A stretch of 64,000 nucleotides of DNA from Mortierella sp. BCC40632 (taxonomy: Eukaryota > Mortierellomycota > Mortierellomycetes > Mortierellales > Mortierellaceae), in NCBI GenBank assembly GCA_011634665.1, contig WAEK01000003.1:2760001-2824000 (forward strand). Direction: 5' to 3'. Positions 1-12,264 of this stretch are shown in pieces. Under the pieces are notes generated by a model. It had not been told where the DNA came from. It was given only the letters and a program-made list of their open reading frames with translations, and ran no database searches. The first letter of the stretch is position 1. Each line of letters begins with the position of its first letter. The position numbers and the translations under genes were made by a program.

Positions 1-990
1 TGGATCGGGTGTGTTCGTCATCCATCCCTCATCTTCCCCCCCCCCCCTCCCTCTTGAACACATCACAGTCACTCCAACGGCATTAGAGCTGGAGGCCAAA
101 TATCGCCTCCAAAAAAGATTGGGTGCAGAGCAGAAGGAAAAAAAATAATAAAATAGAACGCCAAAAAGACTGGCATAAAATCCTGAATCTTGACACTGGT
201 CTGAGCCAGAAACAACCGTTTTTTTTTTTTTTTTTTTTTTTGTCTGGTCGTTCACAAACTTGGGCTGTGTCCTCTTGAACCAGTCGTTCACAAAAGAGAC
301 TTAAATTTTTATCCGAAGGGGAAAAAAGGGACGAGAGCGTTTGAAGAGTAAAGTGAGAAGAGCAGGAAGCAGGACCCAAAAAAAAAAAAAAAAAAAAAAA
401 GCCAGTTTTGAATTTAGCCTTCTTTCGCCTTCTTTGTTCCGGGAGACTGGACATGCACGCAGCATGGCTTGCGAAGAAGTTTTCTTAGATCCAACCTCGT
501 GGTTCGTTTAGTCTAGCCTATCAAAAGGATAGGCCAGATGACAAGTTCCTCCCATCTACTTGTCCCGGTTAAAAAAAAAAAGACGAACACCTGCCTGGAA
601 GCACGCGTAATGCACGCGCAGAGTGAGAGAAAGAAGGATAGAAAGCCTAGAAATAAGAAAAGGATGACAATAATATCTCTTTTATTACATTGAGAGAAAG
701 CCCTCTGACAGGCTTTTTTTAATTCGACGTTCTCTTCTAGGCTTGCCTTCTTTTTTATCCGTTAAGTGTGCGCCCAAGAGCACTCTCGATTGTCGCCCAG
801 ATACCCTTCTTCGAATATTCTTTATCTGGTAACCCCCTCCCTCTCTACCCTTGAGAAGGTGGTCGGACGTTCTCTCTCCCCGCAAAAATAGTGTAAAATA
901 AAATAATAAGAGTGAAATGCACAACAGTTGTTTAATGAGCTTCTTTTTTGTCGAGGCGCAAACGACAGCCACCAGGAGCAACAGCCTAAC

Positions 991-991
<1 letters not shown>

Positions 992-1024
<33 letters not shown>
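992..1024. repeat. (TTG)n trinucleotide repeat
   Basis: Eleven consecutive TTG units in gene-poor DNA, with no supported coding context. Confidence 0.9.
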
Positions 1025-1346
1025 AGATGGAGCCACAGAGAGATAGATGGAGAGGACAAAGAGAGTGAGCAGACCTGTGAATGAGGTTGGAAAAAAAAAG
1101 AGAGAGAAAATGGCCCAATTGCAAAAATCCGGAACTCCAAGACTTACCCAAGGCTGTTCACTTTTTCCCTCAACCTTGAAAGGAACATCTTATGCCTGCT
1201 TGCAGAAAATCCCGACAAAAAAGAGAGACAGGCATGGAGGCTACAGCCAAGAGGGGGGGCTCCAAGGTAATAATTTAGACCGAGGGAAAGGAAACCAGGT
1301 CCGTGTGTCCACTTGGGCTTGTGCTTGTCTTATCATTCTTAAAGAG

Positions 1347-1349
<3 letters not shown>

Positions 1350-1413
<64 letters not shown>
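1350..1413. repeat. (GA)n microsatellite
   Basis: About 64 bases of almost perfect GA dinucleotide repeat. A second tract lies at 1921-1969. Translation gives Arg-Glu or Leu-Ser repeats, so the open frames across it are artefacts. Confidence 0.95.
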
Positions 1414-1415
<2 letters not shown>

Positions 1416-1919
1416 GGAGAAAATCCAGCCTTGTCGGACCATTGTCTTTAGCTTTCCGCTCCCACGGGTGCTTTACCATCCGGCAGATAGAACACCCATT
1501 TTTTGCTTTCTTTTCTTTCCTCTCTTTCTTTCTTAAGCTGTTGTCTGTGTTGTTCAATAGAATATCTAATCGAGAAAAGGAGATCGAGAAAGAAGTAAAG
1601 ATATCGAGGCAACAGCCCGCATGGCCTTTGTCCTCTCTGAGGCACGCATTATTGCACTCACTACGCCCAGTCAATTCTTTTGTTCTTTTTTATTCTCTTC
1701 TTCCCGACGCGACAAGAGTAGATCACTAATCCGATGATCCAGGGAGGGGGCGAGGATATAGGCGGAAAAATATGGTACGATTGAACTCTTTGCTATTCTT
1801 GTAAAGGGCTTTGATGTACTACCACACAGCAAGCCAATGTATTCTTGTCCACCAACCCCAGTTCAATAAAGTCTATCTGAACCTTGGGCGCGTTCTGCCC
1901 TTCTAGAGAAAGGTCTGAA

Positions 1920-1920
<1 letters not shown>

Positions 1921-1969
<49 letters not shown>
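1921..1969. repeat. (GA)n microsatellite
   Basis: About 49 bases of GA repeat in gene-poor DNA, of the same kind as the tract near 1350. Confidence 0.95.
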
Positions 1970-1971
<2 letters not shown>

Positions 1972-2120
1972 GTGAAGGAAGGAAAGAAAAAAGTCATAAA
2001 CTAATGATGTTGTACGAAAGAGAGATCTTCCTATTCCCTCCTCATTCCCCCCCCACCTTCCTTCTCCTTCTTTCTATATTCAGAGTAGCTTGTCATGCTA
2101 TCCTTCCTTTGCACTATCCT

Positions 2121-2160
<40 letters not shown>

Positions 2161-3064
2161 AATTGGATGTCTCGCAAAAGTAGCAAACTAAGCTGGAAAA
2201 AAAAAAGAGAAAGAGAGAGAGAGAGACTGGTCTGGACGTGGGAACTGTGTTGCTTCTTGTGTTGTACCTTCTTCATGCATGTACTTTATCTGAGCATAAC
2301 GAAAACATGATTTCAGCAGCACCATTACGTTAATGAACTGATGAATGACCTTCGAGAGAGCTATGCAATCTCAAGAAAGTTTCCATTCATTTTTACAGGA
2401 TGACGATGAAGACGATGATGGAAATGAGGTATCAAGAGTCGTCCATGGTATTCTGTTCGTGCACGCGCATTCTGATCAGGGGAAGGGGGGGGCTCGGGTC
2501 AATCGTGGAGTTATGAGAAAGTGATCACCCTTCTCTTCTTTATCCTACTGAGCTCTCCTGTTGGCTTGGTAATAGTACCTGCGAGATTATTAATCATGTC
2601 GTACTCTTCATCTCTCTCTCTACTTTCCTTTGTTATTCCACAAAACGCCCAAACATAGACTCGGACAAGATTGAGCTAGAGATGAAGGAGTCAATTGTAG
2701 GATATGGGTGGAGGAAAGGGTAATAGTGTGTATCCCGATCTGCCATGTGCCCCCTGTTTTTTTCTTTCTTTCCCCAACTTCATAAGCTACTCATTGCATA
2801 TTGGGTACTATCTGGGTTATTTTTTGTCATTCTGCAAAGAGTAAAGTTGCAGGACTCAACCTTGCGCACATTCTGTCCTACATGCGTCGAGCTACATGTC
2901 CTATATCAAGGTCAAAGAAAATGGCGATGACGATGACAATGGCATCCGCAGTGATGGCAAGCAGGTTTAGGGGGGCGGGGGCGGGCAATCGATGATGCGA
3001 CAAGGTGTGTTGGGTAGAAGGAGCTTGTTGTTTATCGGATTCTCTCTTTCTCCCGCAACTCTCT

Positions 3065-3101
<37 letters not shown>

Positions 3102-3702
3102 TGTACCTGAATTTCAGGGCTAAGGCCAATCAGCTCGCGGGCGAGCTTAAATTGCAATGTCGAATGAATGTCCACTGTATGTACACAAACAATGCCAAGT
3201 CCTTATCCCTCCTTCTTCCCTTTTCTTCTTTTTCTTTCTCTTTCTCTCTCACCCCTTGGGCAACAATCCAGATCTTGAGGCATGCATCAAACACTAAAAA
3301 GGACATAAAAAAGAAAGAAAGAGAGAGCAGTCCTAAACAAACCAAGAATTGTCGGCTATAGGCCTTTCTGTCCTTTCGGTCGACTTGTTTCGCCTACGCA
3401 ACGCGCAGCAATTCTCCCAGACCCTTCATCTCCCTCGCTCTCCTGGTAAAAAAATTCTTGGCTTCGATCCATGTCGAAGCTTGTCAATAAAGGAGAGAGA
3501 AAGTATGCGAAAGGGAGTGAGAGAGAGAGAGCAAGCAAGAGAGAAGAAAGAGACGGATCGTGACATACACTGAGCATTCGTTTCAATTGCGGAGAATAGA
3601 TATCCTTGAACAATAAAGTCGATAAACCCATTTAGGCCTCATTCGATTTGCTTCCCTTGCTTTTTCCCTTTTGCCGAGCTGCTGGAAATGGGCGAGTGTG
3701 AG

Positions 3703-3740
<38 letters not shown>

Positions 3741-5622
3741 TGTCTGTCATGTTGCTGACTTGCTGGTCTATTGACGATCTGCGACTCCATTTGCCCACAA
3801 ACCAATCCAGATTAGCTCTCGCCGACCTTTTTTTTTCACTGCCCTTCTTTAAACCCCGGCAGGTGTACATTGAGTAAAAAAAGTGGTGCGGTGGGAGGAG
3901 AGGGGCAATAACATGGGTATATTGTGTCGTTTGAGTTTGTCGGTGTAAAAACGGATGAGCAGGAGGGTTATAGGTGGACAGGTCGCTCCTGTTTGTCCAA
4001 TGACTCCATACAACCAAAAGAAAAGAAGGGCTCGACTGATCTCGACCTCCGTTCTCTACCTCGCCGTTCTTGATCTCCTCTCCCTCCTTCCTTCTTCTTT
4101 TCTCTCTCTCTCTCTCCCTTTTTTTTTTTTTTTTTTTCTTCCTTGCCAATAGCGTTGAGTGCCAGGGAACCATTGAGGTTAAAAAAGAATAGGCGAGGAT
4201 CTTTTTGTTCTTGCTTACAAAACATGATTTGTCCTTGCTAGGCAGTTTTGTTCTTCCGACAAGAAAAAAAAAAAGAATTAGACGAAAGACCGCGAACCTA
4301 CCCCGACCCGACACGGACTCCCGAGAGTTCTCAAGTGTTGTCCGCTATCTCATCTGTTGATGGCGTGTGTGTATGTTGTGTGGTAATCGTTCTCCCTGAT
4401 TTCCGTCTTGTCTCGCGTGCCCAGCCTGTGGACTGATGGACTGGTGGACTCGTCCTCTCCCCTTCCAAAAAGAGACCAATGTTTGTAAGCCTAGGCATCA
4501 CGCTAACACAGCGAGGCGAGACAAAGGGGGAAGGCAGTAGGCAATAATAGACGGGATTCATTAATGGTGTTGAGTCGGGGTCAGCGGCCTCTTCTTTCCT
4601 ACATCTGCCATCTCTGTATGCTCGAATCCCCGCGATTAAATGATCCGTCGTTGGAGAGGTCCAGACAATGGAGCAAGAGCTGAGCAGGTCGACAGCGTCG
4701 GGTGAAAGAGATTAGCAGGATCCTGACCAGGAGACTACATAGCCATTCAAACAGAATGGTACCACCACGATGAGGTAATGTCTACGCGACTAGACCTCCG
4801 AGGCAAAAAGAGAGAAAGAGAGAACGAGAAAGGAGAGATGAGCAAGGGGAGAGGACATTGAAAAAAAAAAAAAATATCTCTTCAGTCAGGGACAAGGTAG
4901 TCAGTAGCCAAATCACCACCAAAGGCTAATGAGCCTTGTTCTCGACGAAGTTTGAGCGACCCAGCAGATGCACTCCTTGGTTATATTGCTGAGAGAGCCA
5001 AAAAGGTTATTTTTGGGCAAGTACCGCCCCAGATGAAAAGAGTCGAGGTCTTTTTTGTTTTTTTATGACCATGGGTTAAAGTCAATCCGTCGACTGTCTA
5101 TTCATCTATGCAAGCTCTGAGGAGCATTGGACAGGTGTATAATTATCCAGTAGACGCATTCATGTCAAGAATAGCGGTTGAAGAGAAAAGGGGCTGGCTA
5201 ATTAGGCTGGGTAGGTCGAAGGTTTAGCACGTGTATTGATTGCACCTTCATATACAGGTTGGGCTAGAGCGACACCATCCTGTGGATCGGAAAGACGGCG
5301 TGTTTGCACCGCCGCTGAAAGCATAGAAGGATGCTCGTATGGAATAGAACAAGCAGTGGCCCTGTTGTGCGTCTTTCGTGTCTTCTTCTGGCAGTCCTGT
5401 CGGGTATACTTTCGACTCAGCCTTTTGAGACTCGACTTTCTCTGAGATGTCGTTATGTGTATGCGAGCTCAAGGTTAATGCACTATTGCAGATCATCCCT
5501 GTTCAAGGGGGTAAGGTCTTCCTTTTGGTCATTCCTTTTCTAGACATGCAAGGGGAATCGAAGCCAAAAGGAAGCAGCAAAACACATAAAATTGTTAGTA
5601 TGTACTGGGCAGATAGATGGTC

Positions 5623-5654
<32 letters not shown>

Positions 5655-6648
5655 CCCGGGGCGCAGAGGTAACAGAGGGATCGAAGCAAACAGTCAAAAA
5701 CCAATCTGGATAAAGAACCTTCTTTCTCATATTTCTGCGCTTTCCACGCAACCTAGAGGAGCATGGGATGTTTTGCTCGGAATGGACGGATGAGAAAGTC
5801 TCTCCGCATAAGGGTACCTTGGGAGTGAACACAATCGACTACTTTTATATCACCTCTCCATTGTTTCCTGAACTACGACATTACCTTCTAGTCTTCTACG
5901 ACAGCGTCACTTGTACAACCGGGATCAATAACGAGGCTGTCGTGGCATAGGAACGCGGCATAGTAGAAACACGTTATGAAAATAGAGTCTTTATTGGCAA
6001 TGCTTATTGGACATAAGCTATAGCGGGCCTCACAAGCAACAGACATCCATTCTTGAAGATGGATCGGATTTCCAAGCGCCAAGGAGCGCCAAAGAGCACC
6101 AACTGGGCTGAGTAGCGGGATGAAGCTGTGAAGCGGGATAGGGCTTTGGATCAAGACATTTTTAAAAAGAGTGAAAATTGCACCTTCACGCAGTCAAAAT
6201 TCATGCAGTCAAAATTCACTGAATGTTCTCTGGAGAAAAAGTTTAAAAGGTTGGCGTCATGCCTTGGACACTTGACTCTCAAGAGGAGGAGAGGAGGAGG
6301 TTAGAGAGAGTAAGTCATGAGGGTGCTTGGATTCTGGGAAGTTGCATGGGGTGCCTGGTTCAGTCCACGTATACGAAGATCTCAGTACGAAGAATATCCA
6401 ACCATCGCCATCGCGTGGTGGGCCTGCAATTTTCCTATTTGCACACAACGCTCACATATCCTTTTTTTGTTCTTTTGTCTCCACACAGCCCAATCTCTTT
6501 TCATCAACCTTCATTCTCCCAACCGTCTCCATTCGCAACTCCTCTTCGCCATATACGCTGCAGATATAGCAACGACGAAGAAAAGGCTCCTTTCGCCCAC
6601 CAGGAAAAGAAAAAAAATAGCTTAAAATTTCATCTGTGGAATAGTTGA

Positions 6649-8288
6649 ATGATGTCATCTTCTGGCGGTCTCTCTCGGCGTCGCAATGCAGCCGCGTCCT
6701 CGGATGTCAGTAACAACAACGGCCCATACAGCCCAACAACAGGAACAGCATTAGGCGGAGGTCGTTCAAGCATGGATGGAAAAGTTGCTGTTGACCCGAG
6801 GGATCTGCAAATGGAAGATGAGAACAAGACTCAGCCGCGCTTTACTTTGATGGAAGAGATTTTGCTTCTGGGACTGAAGGACAAGCAGGTAAGGAGGAGA
6901 AAGTAAAAGGAAAAAAGAAAAAAGAAAAAGGAAAAAAAGAAGCACCTGACGCAGTGGGTCCGACTCATCCTTTCACCGAGATGGCGCGATCGAGATCAAT
7001 ATTTGGAGGCGGATTCTTCAACATGTCATCACATCACCAAAGGAATGGGCAAAACTATATTAAACGCGAGCGGACCTTTGGATGGGGAGGAGAATTAGAT
7101 CTCTTTCACTCTCTCAAATCAACCTCCCAGTCCCGACTGAGAAAAAAAAAAAAAGATCGGGTCCGTGCTTTCGTTGTTGTAAGAGGAGGCAGAGATGGGA
7201 GATGCAAGCAGTCGCGAGATCCTAACCTTGCATCACGTTGCTCATCATCTGGACTCCCTTTCCTTGCTCATCTTCTCTTTTGGAGGCGAGTCAACGAGAC
7301 AAGTGAGCAACAAGTGAGCGCCATATGACTCAGGGCCTTTTATCCAAGCTTCTAATTGTTTTCCTCTCATTACTGTCTATTTCAACCTTTTTGTGTATGT
7401 GGTGGCGCATGGCTACTACCGATCAACTTGATATAGGGCTATCTTTCGTTCTGGAACGACAACATCTCTTATACTCTTCGAGGATGCATTCTCATGGAAC
7501 TTGCGTTCCGCCAAAGAATCGCCATGGTCAAGGACCCCAACAGGAAAAAATACCCCCTCGCCGACCGATACATCGAGGTCGTGAGCGAGAAGCTGACTGG
7601 AGAGGTTCTTTTGGATGAGGCGTTAAAGATGATTTGTTCAACTGAAGAAAGGATGAGTGTGGGTCAGTGGATCGACCTCATGAGCGGTATGTGAAAGGAC
7701 CATGTTTTCGTGGCTAATGTTACATCGAAAAAAGCAAAATACAGCAGGACGGCGCTGACCATTTTCTTATTTTCTTGAATTTGAGCAGGAGAGACATGGA
7801 ATGTGATGAGAATCGGATTCCAGCTGAAACAGGTCCGCGAGCGTTTGGCCAAGGGACTTGTGGACAAGGGCGTGCTGAGGACTGAGAAACGCAACTTTTT
7901 GATCTTTGATATGGCAACCCACCCCGTGACGGACCCGGCAGTCAAGGAGGAGATCATTAAACGAGCTTGCTCGACATTGATCTCGCGTGCAGATACATCC
8001 TCGCCCACCCTCGCGGAACGAGAATCGCCTGTTGCTTATCAACAGTTGAGGACAGTGGCTATGGTCTGCGCCGCGCATGCAGCAAATGTGCTTGAGAACG
8101 CGTTGTTGTACCTGAACCATGAATTGCGTGAGCGTGCGTATACAAAGGTGGACGAGTTGTTGAACGATTATAGCGTGTATCCGTTTGGGTCCTCTGCAAG
8201 CAAGGGCGAGGCTGCTGGCAAGGATCTGCAGATGGAGATTATTGCTGCAGTTCTGAATGTCTTTACAAAGATGGATAGCATACTCTAG
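6649..8288 (+). CDS. VPS74: GOLPH3/Vps74-family Golgi phosphoprotein
   Basis: GOLPH3/Vps74 proteins bind PtdIns4P on Golgi membranes and hold glycosyltransferases in the Golgi by binding their cytosolic tails. Three exons are read: 6649-6888, 7437-7686 and 7789-8288, with GT-AG introns and consistent phases, giving about 329 residues, close to Vps74. After a disordered Ser/Asn-rich N-terminus the conserved core starts at RFTLMEEILLLGLKDKQ and crosses the first intron into GYLSFWNDNISYTLRG. The Trp (about residue 86) and Arg (about 95) match the positions used for PtdIns4P binding in the family. The core continues through LMELAFRQRI to the helical C-terminus ending NVFTKMDSIL. The first intron (548 nt) is unusually long for this window. 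ATG 6649 is directly followed by a second ATG, and either could start the protein. Confidence 0.93.
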
Positions 8289-8478
8289 TAACAGTAAAAT
8301 GTGGTATTCGACGATTCCCTTTCTCTCTCTTTCTTGAACGTGATTGGGCTCATTGTCTGGGCCTTGGGCGAGAGAGAGAGAGTGAGAGAGACGAAGAATC
8401 TCTAGGAAAGGTGAGAAGATCACTCCCTTGGGGAAGGGAGGAAAGAGTCGGACACCGAAATTGGCCGTCCACGCTTTT

Positions 8479-8525
<47 letters not shown>

Positions 8526-8994
8526 TGAATGGACACCCAGAGATTGAACACACTTGATCTCGCCTATTTGAATCAGAAGAAGAATCGCTCCATTTGACAT
8601 CAGCAACAGCGACAAGAGCAGGACTTGGCCCTTACGCAAAGAGACCTAGCGGACACATCTAACCAAACAAGCTAGCTCTATTAGAAAAAAGAAAGAGAAA
8701 GAAAGGAAAGTGGGAGAGAGAGGACGAGAGAAAGGCTTCATCAATGACTGCACACGAAGGCAGGAATTATACCGAAAGGAACCCTCATGCGCATCTTCCG
8801 CCAGCACCATCACCATTCTCCAGCAGATACGAGTCACTCGAAAACATTGAAGATGCTACCCATCCACCAAAAGGTACCCAACACAAACCACAGAATGACC
8901 ACTTTTTACTCCTTCCAAAGAACAAGTGACCCTCGTGAGAAATATAGTATGGGTTGTGCATGCATCTGGATCCAATGATTGAACCATTCTTTCG
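8289..8994. other. Intergenic, with 43-base poly(A) run
   Basis: No gene seen. It holds the 3' flank of the GOLPH3 gene, a poly(A) tract at 8480-8522 and presumably the promoter of the downstream coiled-coil gene. Confidence 0.6.
8480..8522. repeat. Poly(A) tract, 43 bases
   Basis: One of the longest uninterrupted homopolymers in the window, about 190 bases downstream of the GOLPH3 stop codon. It could be a retroposed tail or a slippage-grown tract. No target-site duplication was evident. Confidence 0.9.
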
Positions 8995-11900
8995 ATGGAA
9001 CACCTACTAGGAAAAGCTCGAACACTAGATCGTCTCGGAGGACCCAACTCTTCGACCACATTAATTCCATCCTATCGCCCCAACGCGAAAAAAGTCCTTC
9101 GTTCCCAAACATTATCCACCGCTCAACGATCTCAAATCGACTCGACGTACACGAACGAGCAAAGGGTTATTGAAGAGAGCATGTCGAGTAGTAGAGGCTC
9201 TGGAGGACGAGAAACAAAACAGCGGTCGACCACTGGTTTACCAAGACCCAAACGAGCCCAAGCATCAGATACCATCCTTAATTCTTCAGCTGTCTCGAAC
9301 GAAGCTGAACAGACACGACAACAGGGCAAAGGTACGGGTGGAAGGCTAGCTGCGTCAACACACAGGTCAGTTTCACCCTCCATGTATCGTCAGGACACTG
9401 AAAACAGTGACCCAACGATCCATTCCAGCCTCCCAGAAATGAAGAGCAGGCGTAGCAACAGTCATCGAACTGGAACACGAGATATGGAGGTGGAGGTCAT
9501 AGTCACCGATGAAGAAGATCACTCCTATTCCTTGACTAGACTCTCTCGGTCACCATCACCCACACCCCCCACACCTCCACAGCGATCGTTACAGCCAAGT
9601 CCCGCTGGTACGGTGCGAGCTGTCTATCCATACTCAGATAATCGGAACCTTGTCTCGTATCAATACAGAGATCCTCAGACATCTGTCACAACAACCATGA
9701 CCCGGTTAGACACGCGTTCAGGAATCGACCAACCATCTGCCTTGACCCAGGTCCGACAGAGATCGGATCAAATGGCCTGGGAACGCCAAATGGAGATTCA
9801 GCGGGACATGGCAACTCAGAGGAGTCTTGCCCGAGAATCTCATGGAGAGTTATCATTTAAGTCGACCTCGAGTGAACGTCAATCCAGATCGATGCAGCGA
9901 CAACGACGGAGAGGTGGTGCTGAGGAAAATCAAGACGAGGAAGATTCTATTGAACCGTGGAATGAGGCAGGAGAGTTCAAGAAAGGGCATCGCAAGTCAA
10001 TACCCTCATCATGGATGAAAGACCAAGATGACCAATTCTCAGAGAACCCTCGGCAGCAACAACAACAACAACAACAATTGCAACAGCGACAACAGTCACC
10101 ACATCAGCAACCATCGCAACAACAACATCAGCGACAGCAATATCGACAGCAAGAACCCATCCCTGGAGCGGTAGCCTCTCGACCAGTATTTGTCGGGAAC
10201 CCACACCGTTTTGCGCCAACCCCATCCCCCGATGTGTCCTCCTCGGACCTTGTCCGTCACTCTTCCCGAAGAAACGAAATGAGTGCTCTGCGACAATACG
10301 ATCAAATCTGGAATAAGAATTATCGGCAGATTCAACAACATAATCAGCTGTTGGAGCAGGTGCTCGAAAACTTAAAGACGGCGGAGCAAATCCGAAGTCA
10401 AAATAGTCACGATGGCAAGGAAGCTGGATCTCATGAGGACGAGGAAGACGACCAAGAATGGGAAGAAATGCAACTCGAATTAGATCGGATAAAACAGCAA
10501 CTAGAAGAGACGTTAACCCGTCAAAGGGGGCTAGAAGAGGAACTGGAGCGTGCAAATGGACTGAATGGTCTTCAAGCTCGAGATCTGGAACGTGTAAACA
10601 AGCTGGCTCAACAAGACAATGAGCAGTGGCAACGAATGCTTGAAGAGGAGACAGTTAAGCAAGAGGAGCTACATTTGGCCAGAGAAGAGCAGTTGCTTAA
10701 AACATCAAAACTGGACGCCGAAAAGGCCGCACGACAGTTGGCATTGGAGAGAGAGGAGAAACAAAAAATGGACTCTTATATCCAGTCACTCAAGTCATTA
10801 GTGGAGGATTTAGAGGGCCAGCTTCAGCTCCAGAGGTCAAAGGCCCAGTCGACGATCTCTACGAATGACGTTACAATACGACAACAACAAGGTCGTGTCC
10901 GAGAGTTGGAAAAGGCACTAGAAGATCAACGAAAATTTCAAGCTAACGCGACAGAAGCCCAAGCCCAAGCAGATGCAGATGTGGAAGAGTTGGCCCAGAG
11001 ACTTCGCGAAAAGGAAGAGGCAGTGAGTTTACTAAACACCGAACTTGATAAGGCAGAGAATCGGGAAGCAGAACTCATCGGGCGTACGGAGGAGCTTCAA
11101 GCGTTAGTGCGACAACAACATAAGCGTGACCAGGAGGAACATCTCCAGGAGTTGACTGGACTCCAACAAGAGATGGAACAATGGCAAAGACAGTTGGCAG
11201 ATTCTCAAAGGGAAACAAGACTCAAGGACGCCACCATTCACCAACTTCGAACCGAGTTGGAGCAAAAAACAGCACAGCTTGCACGAGCCAATTCGTTCTC
11301 CTCCTCGACTGCAGCAGCAACAAAGGAGGCCGAGGGGTTGATCAAGACACTTCAGGATCAAGTACAGCAACAGAATCAAGTGATTTTGGAAGGAGATTCT
11401 AGGATCAAAGCATTAGAGCAAGAGGTCGAAGATGTCCATGCGGATGAAGCGGGGCTCGTCTCTGAATTGGAGCAAAAGCTAGCGGAATCAGAGGCTGAAC
11501 GGACTCGATTGACCGAAGTGTTGAGAAACGCTCATGCCCAGGTTAATCTGGAAAAGCGTAAAGTCCGAGACCTCGAAGCGAACATGAATCAACAGGCTCA
11601 GGATTTGGAGAGAGAGGCGTATGAACGACAAGAAGAGTTGTATCAGCTCTTGGAACGGATTTTGGAAGAGTTGGTGGCCTTCCAGTCTGGTCACCTTGAG
11701 AATCTCGGAGGCAATGATTTGAGACAGGTTGGTGTGGAAGACATTTACTTGCAATTCCAGACCAAGATCCGTCACATTCATGAAGGCTATGCAGAGTTAC
11801 ACGAAGCTGTGGATACTCAACACCAAGAACTAGAACAATTCGTCGCCAAGACAAATGAACTCGAAGACGAACTCAGGTCGGACAAGGAGATAATTGAAGA

Positions 11901-12264
11901 GTTACAGGAAAAGATTGGCCTGGCAGAAGAGCATATCGGACATCTCCAGCGTGAAGCTATTGAGCCAGAGTTGCTGGACGCGTACCAGAAAGAGTTGGAT
12001 TCGTTACGCAAACAAGTAGATGAGCTGGAGCAGATCCGACAGAAACAGGAAGAGTCGTTGCGTCAACAGAAAGAAACAACCAAGTCTATGGAGGCAAAGC
12101 ACCGAGAAGAGGTCAAGGAACTTGAGAGCGAAGTGAGCCGACTTCGCCGGACTGAACGCAAACGAGAGGCTACATTAGCAGAACTAATGTCAAGAGTCGA
12201 TGAAGTCAAGCGTGAGACCGAAAATGGAGGCAAGAATATCGGTGTTGGTGAGACGGCAACATAG
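8995..12264 (+). CDS. Large coiled-coil protein, function unknown
   Basis: An intronless 1089-residue open frame. Residues 1 to about 340 are disordered and rich in Ser, Arg, Pro and Thr, with phosphosite-like SPSPTPPTPP near residue 190. A Gln-rich tract lies near residues 353-385. From about residue 430 to 1080 the protein is almost continuous heptad-like coiled coil (Glu/Gln/Leu/Lys-rich; for example LQARDLERVNKLAQQDNEQW and LEREAYERQEELYQLLERIL). This is the build of a cytoskeletal, spindle-pole or golgin-type scaffold, but no diagnostic motif was recognised, so no specific function is assigned. ATG 8995 was chosen as the first in-frame Met. A later Met (for example MSSSRGSGGRE near 9181) is possible. 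Confidence 0.8.
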   Translation: MEHLLGKARTLDRLGGPNSSTTLIPSYRPNAKKVLRSQTLSTAQRSQIDSTYTNEQRVIEESMSSSRGSGGRETKQRSTTGLPRPKRAQASDTILNSSAVSNEAEQTRQQGKGTGGRLAASTHRSVSPSMYRQDTENSDPTIHSSLPEMKSRRSNSHRTGTRDMEVEVIVTDEEDHSYSLTRLSRSPSPTPPTPPQRSLQPSPAGTVRAVYPYSDNRNLVSYQYRDPQTSVTTTMTRLDTRSGIDQPSALTQVRQRSDQMAWERQMEIQRDMATQRSLARESHGELSFKSTSSERQSRSMQRQRRRGGAEENQDEEDSIEPWNEAGEFKKGHRKSIPSSWMKDQDDQFSENPRQQQQQQQQLQQRQQSPHQQPSQQQHQRQQYRQQEPIPGAVASRPVFVGNPHRFAPTPSPDVSSSDLVRHSSRRNEMSALRQYDQIWNKNYRQIQQHNQLLEQVLENLKTAEQIRSQNSHDGKEAGSHEDEEDDQEWEEMQLELDRIKQQLEETLTRQRGLEEELERANGLNGLQARDLERVNKLAQQDNEQWQRMLEEETVKQEELHLAREEQLLKTSKLDAEKAARQLALEREEKQKMDSYIQSLKSLVEDLEGQLQLQRSKAQSTISTNDVTIRQQQGRVRELEKALEDQRKFQANATEAQAQADADVEELAQRLREKEEAVSLLNTELDKAENREAELIGRTEELQALVRQQHKRDQEEHLQELTGLQQEMEQWQRQLADSQRETRLKDATIHQLRTELEQKTAQLARANSFSSSTAAATKEAEGLIKTLQDQVQQQNQVILEGDSRIKALEQEVEDVHADEAGLVSELEQKLAESEAERTRLTEVLRNAHAQVNLEKRKVRDLEANMNQQAQDLEREAYERQEELYQLLERILEELVAFQSGHLENLGGNDLRQVGVEDIYLQFQTKIRHIHEGYAELHEAVDTQHQELEQFVAKTNELEDELRSDKEIIEELQEKIGLAEEHIGHLQREAIEPELLDAYQKELDSLRKQVDELEQIRQKQEESLRQQKETTKSMEAKHREEVKELESEVSRLRRTERKREATLAELMSRVDEVKRETENGGKNIGVGETAT

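Larger units (their letters stand above)
1..6648. other. Gene-poor, low-complexity region
   Basis: No reading frame here was recognised as a gene on either strand. The stretch is dominated by simple sequence: poly(T) at about 220-241, poly(A) at about 378-400, a (TTG)n run at 992-1024, (GA)n at about 1350-1413 and 1921-1969, poly(T) at 2126-2156, poly(A) at about 3703-3736 and poly(A) at about 5623-5650. The open frames that exist are mostly translations of these repeats or of CT/GA-rich DNA. A short direct repeat built on gcagtcaaaattca lies near 6187-6225. The last few hundred bases are presumably the promoter of the GOLPH3 gene. A spliced gene with short exons, or a non-coding RNA, cannot be excluded. 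Confidence 0.6.

Noticed and set aside
83..1140. Minus-strand frames of 123 and 151 codons near the window start
   Set aside because: They run through poly(A/T), TTG and GA repeats and translate to Phe, Lys, Thr or Leu/Ser runs. No domain or splice-consistent extension was found.
3583..4314. 243-codon minus-strand frame
   Set aside because: It is built of poly-Lys, poly-Phe and Arg-Glu runs from simple repeats, with no recognisable protein character.
7767..8423. 218-codon frame antisense to the GOLPH3 gene
   Set aside because: It is the shadow of a clearly conserved coding exon on the other strand.
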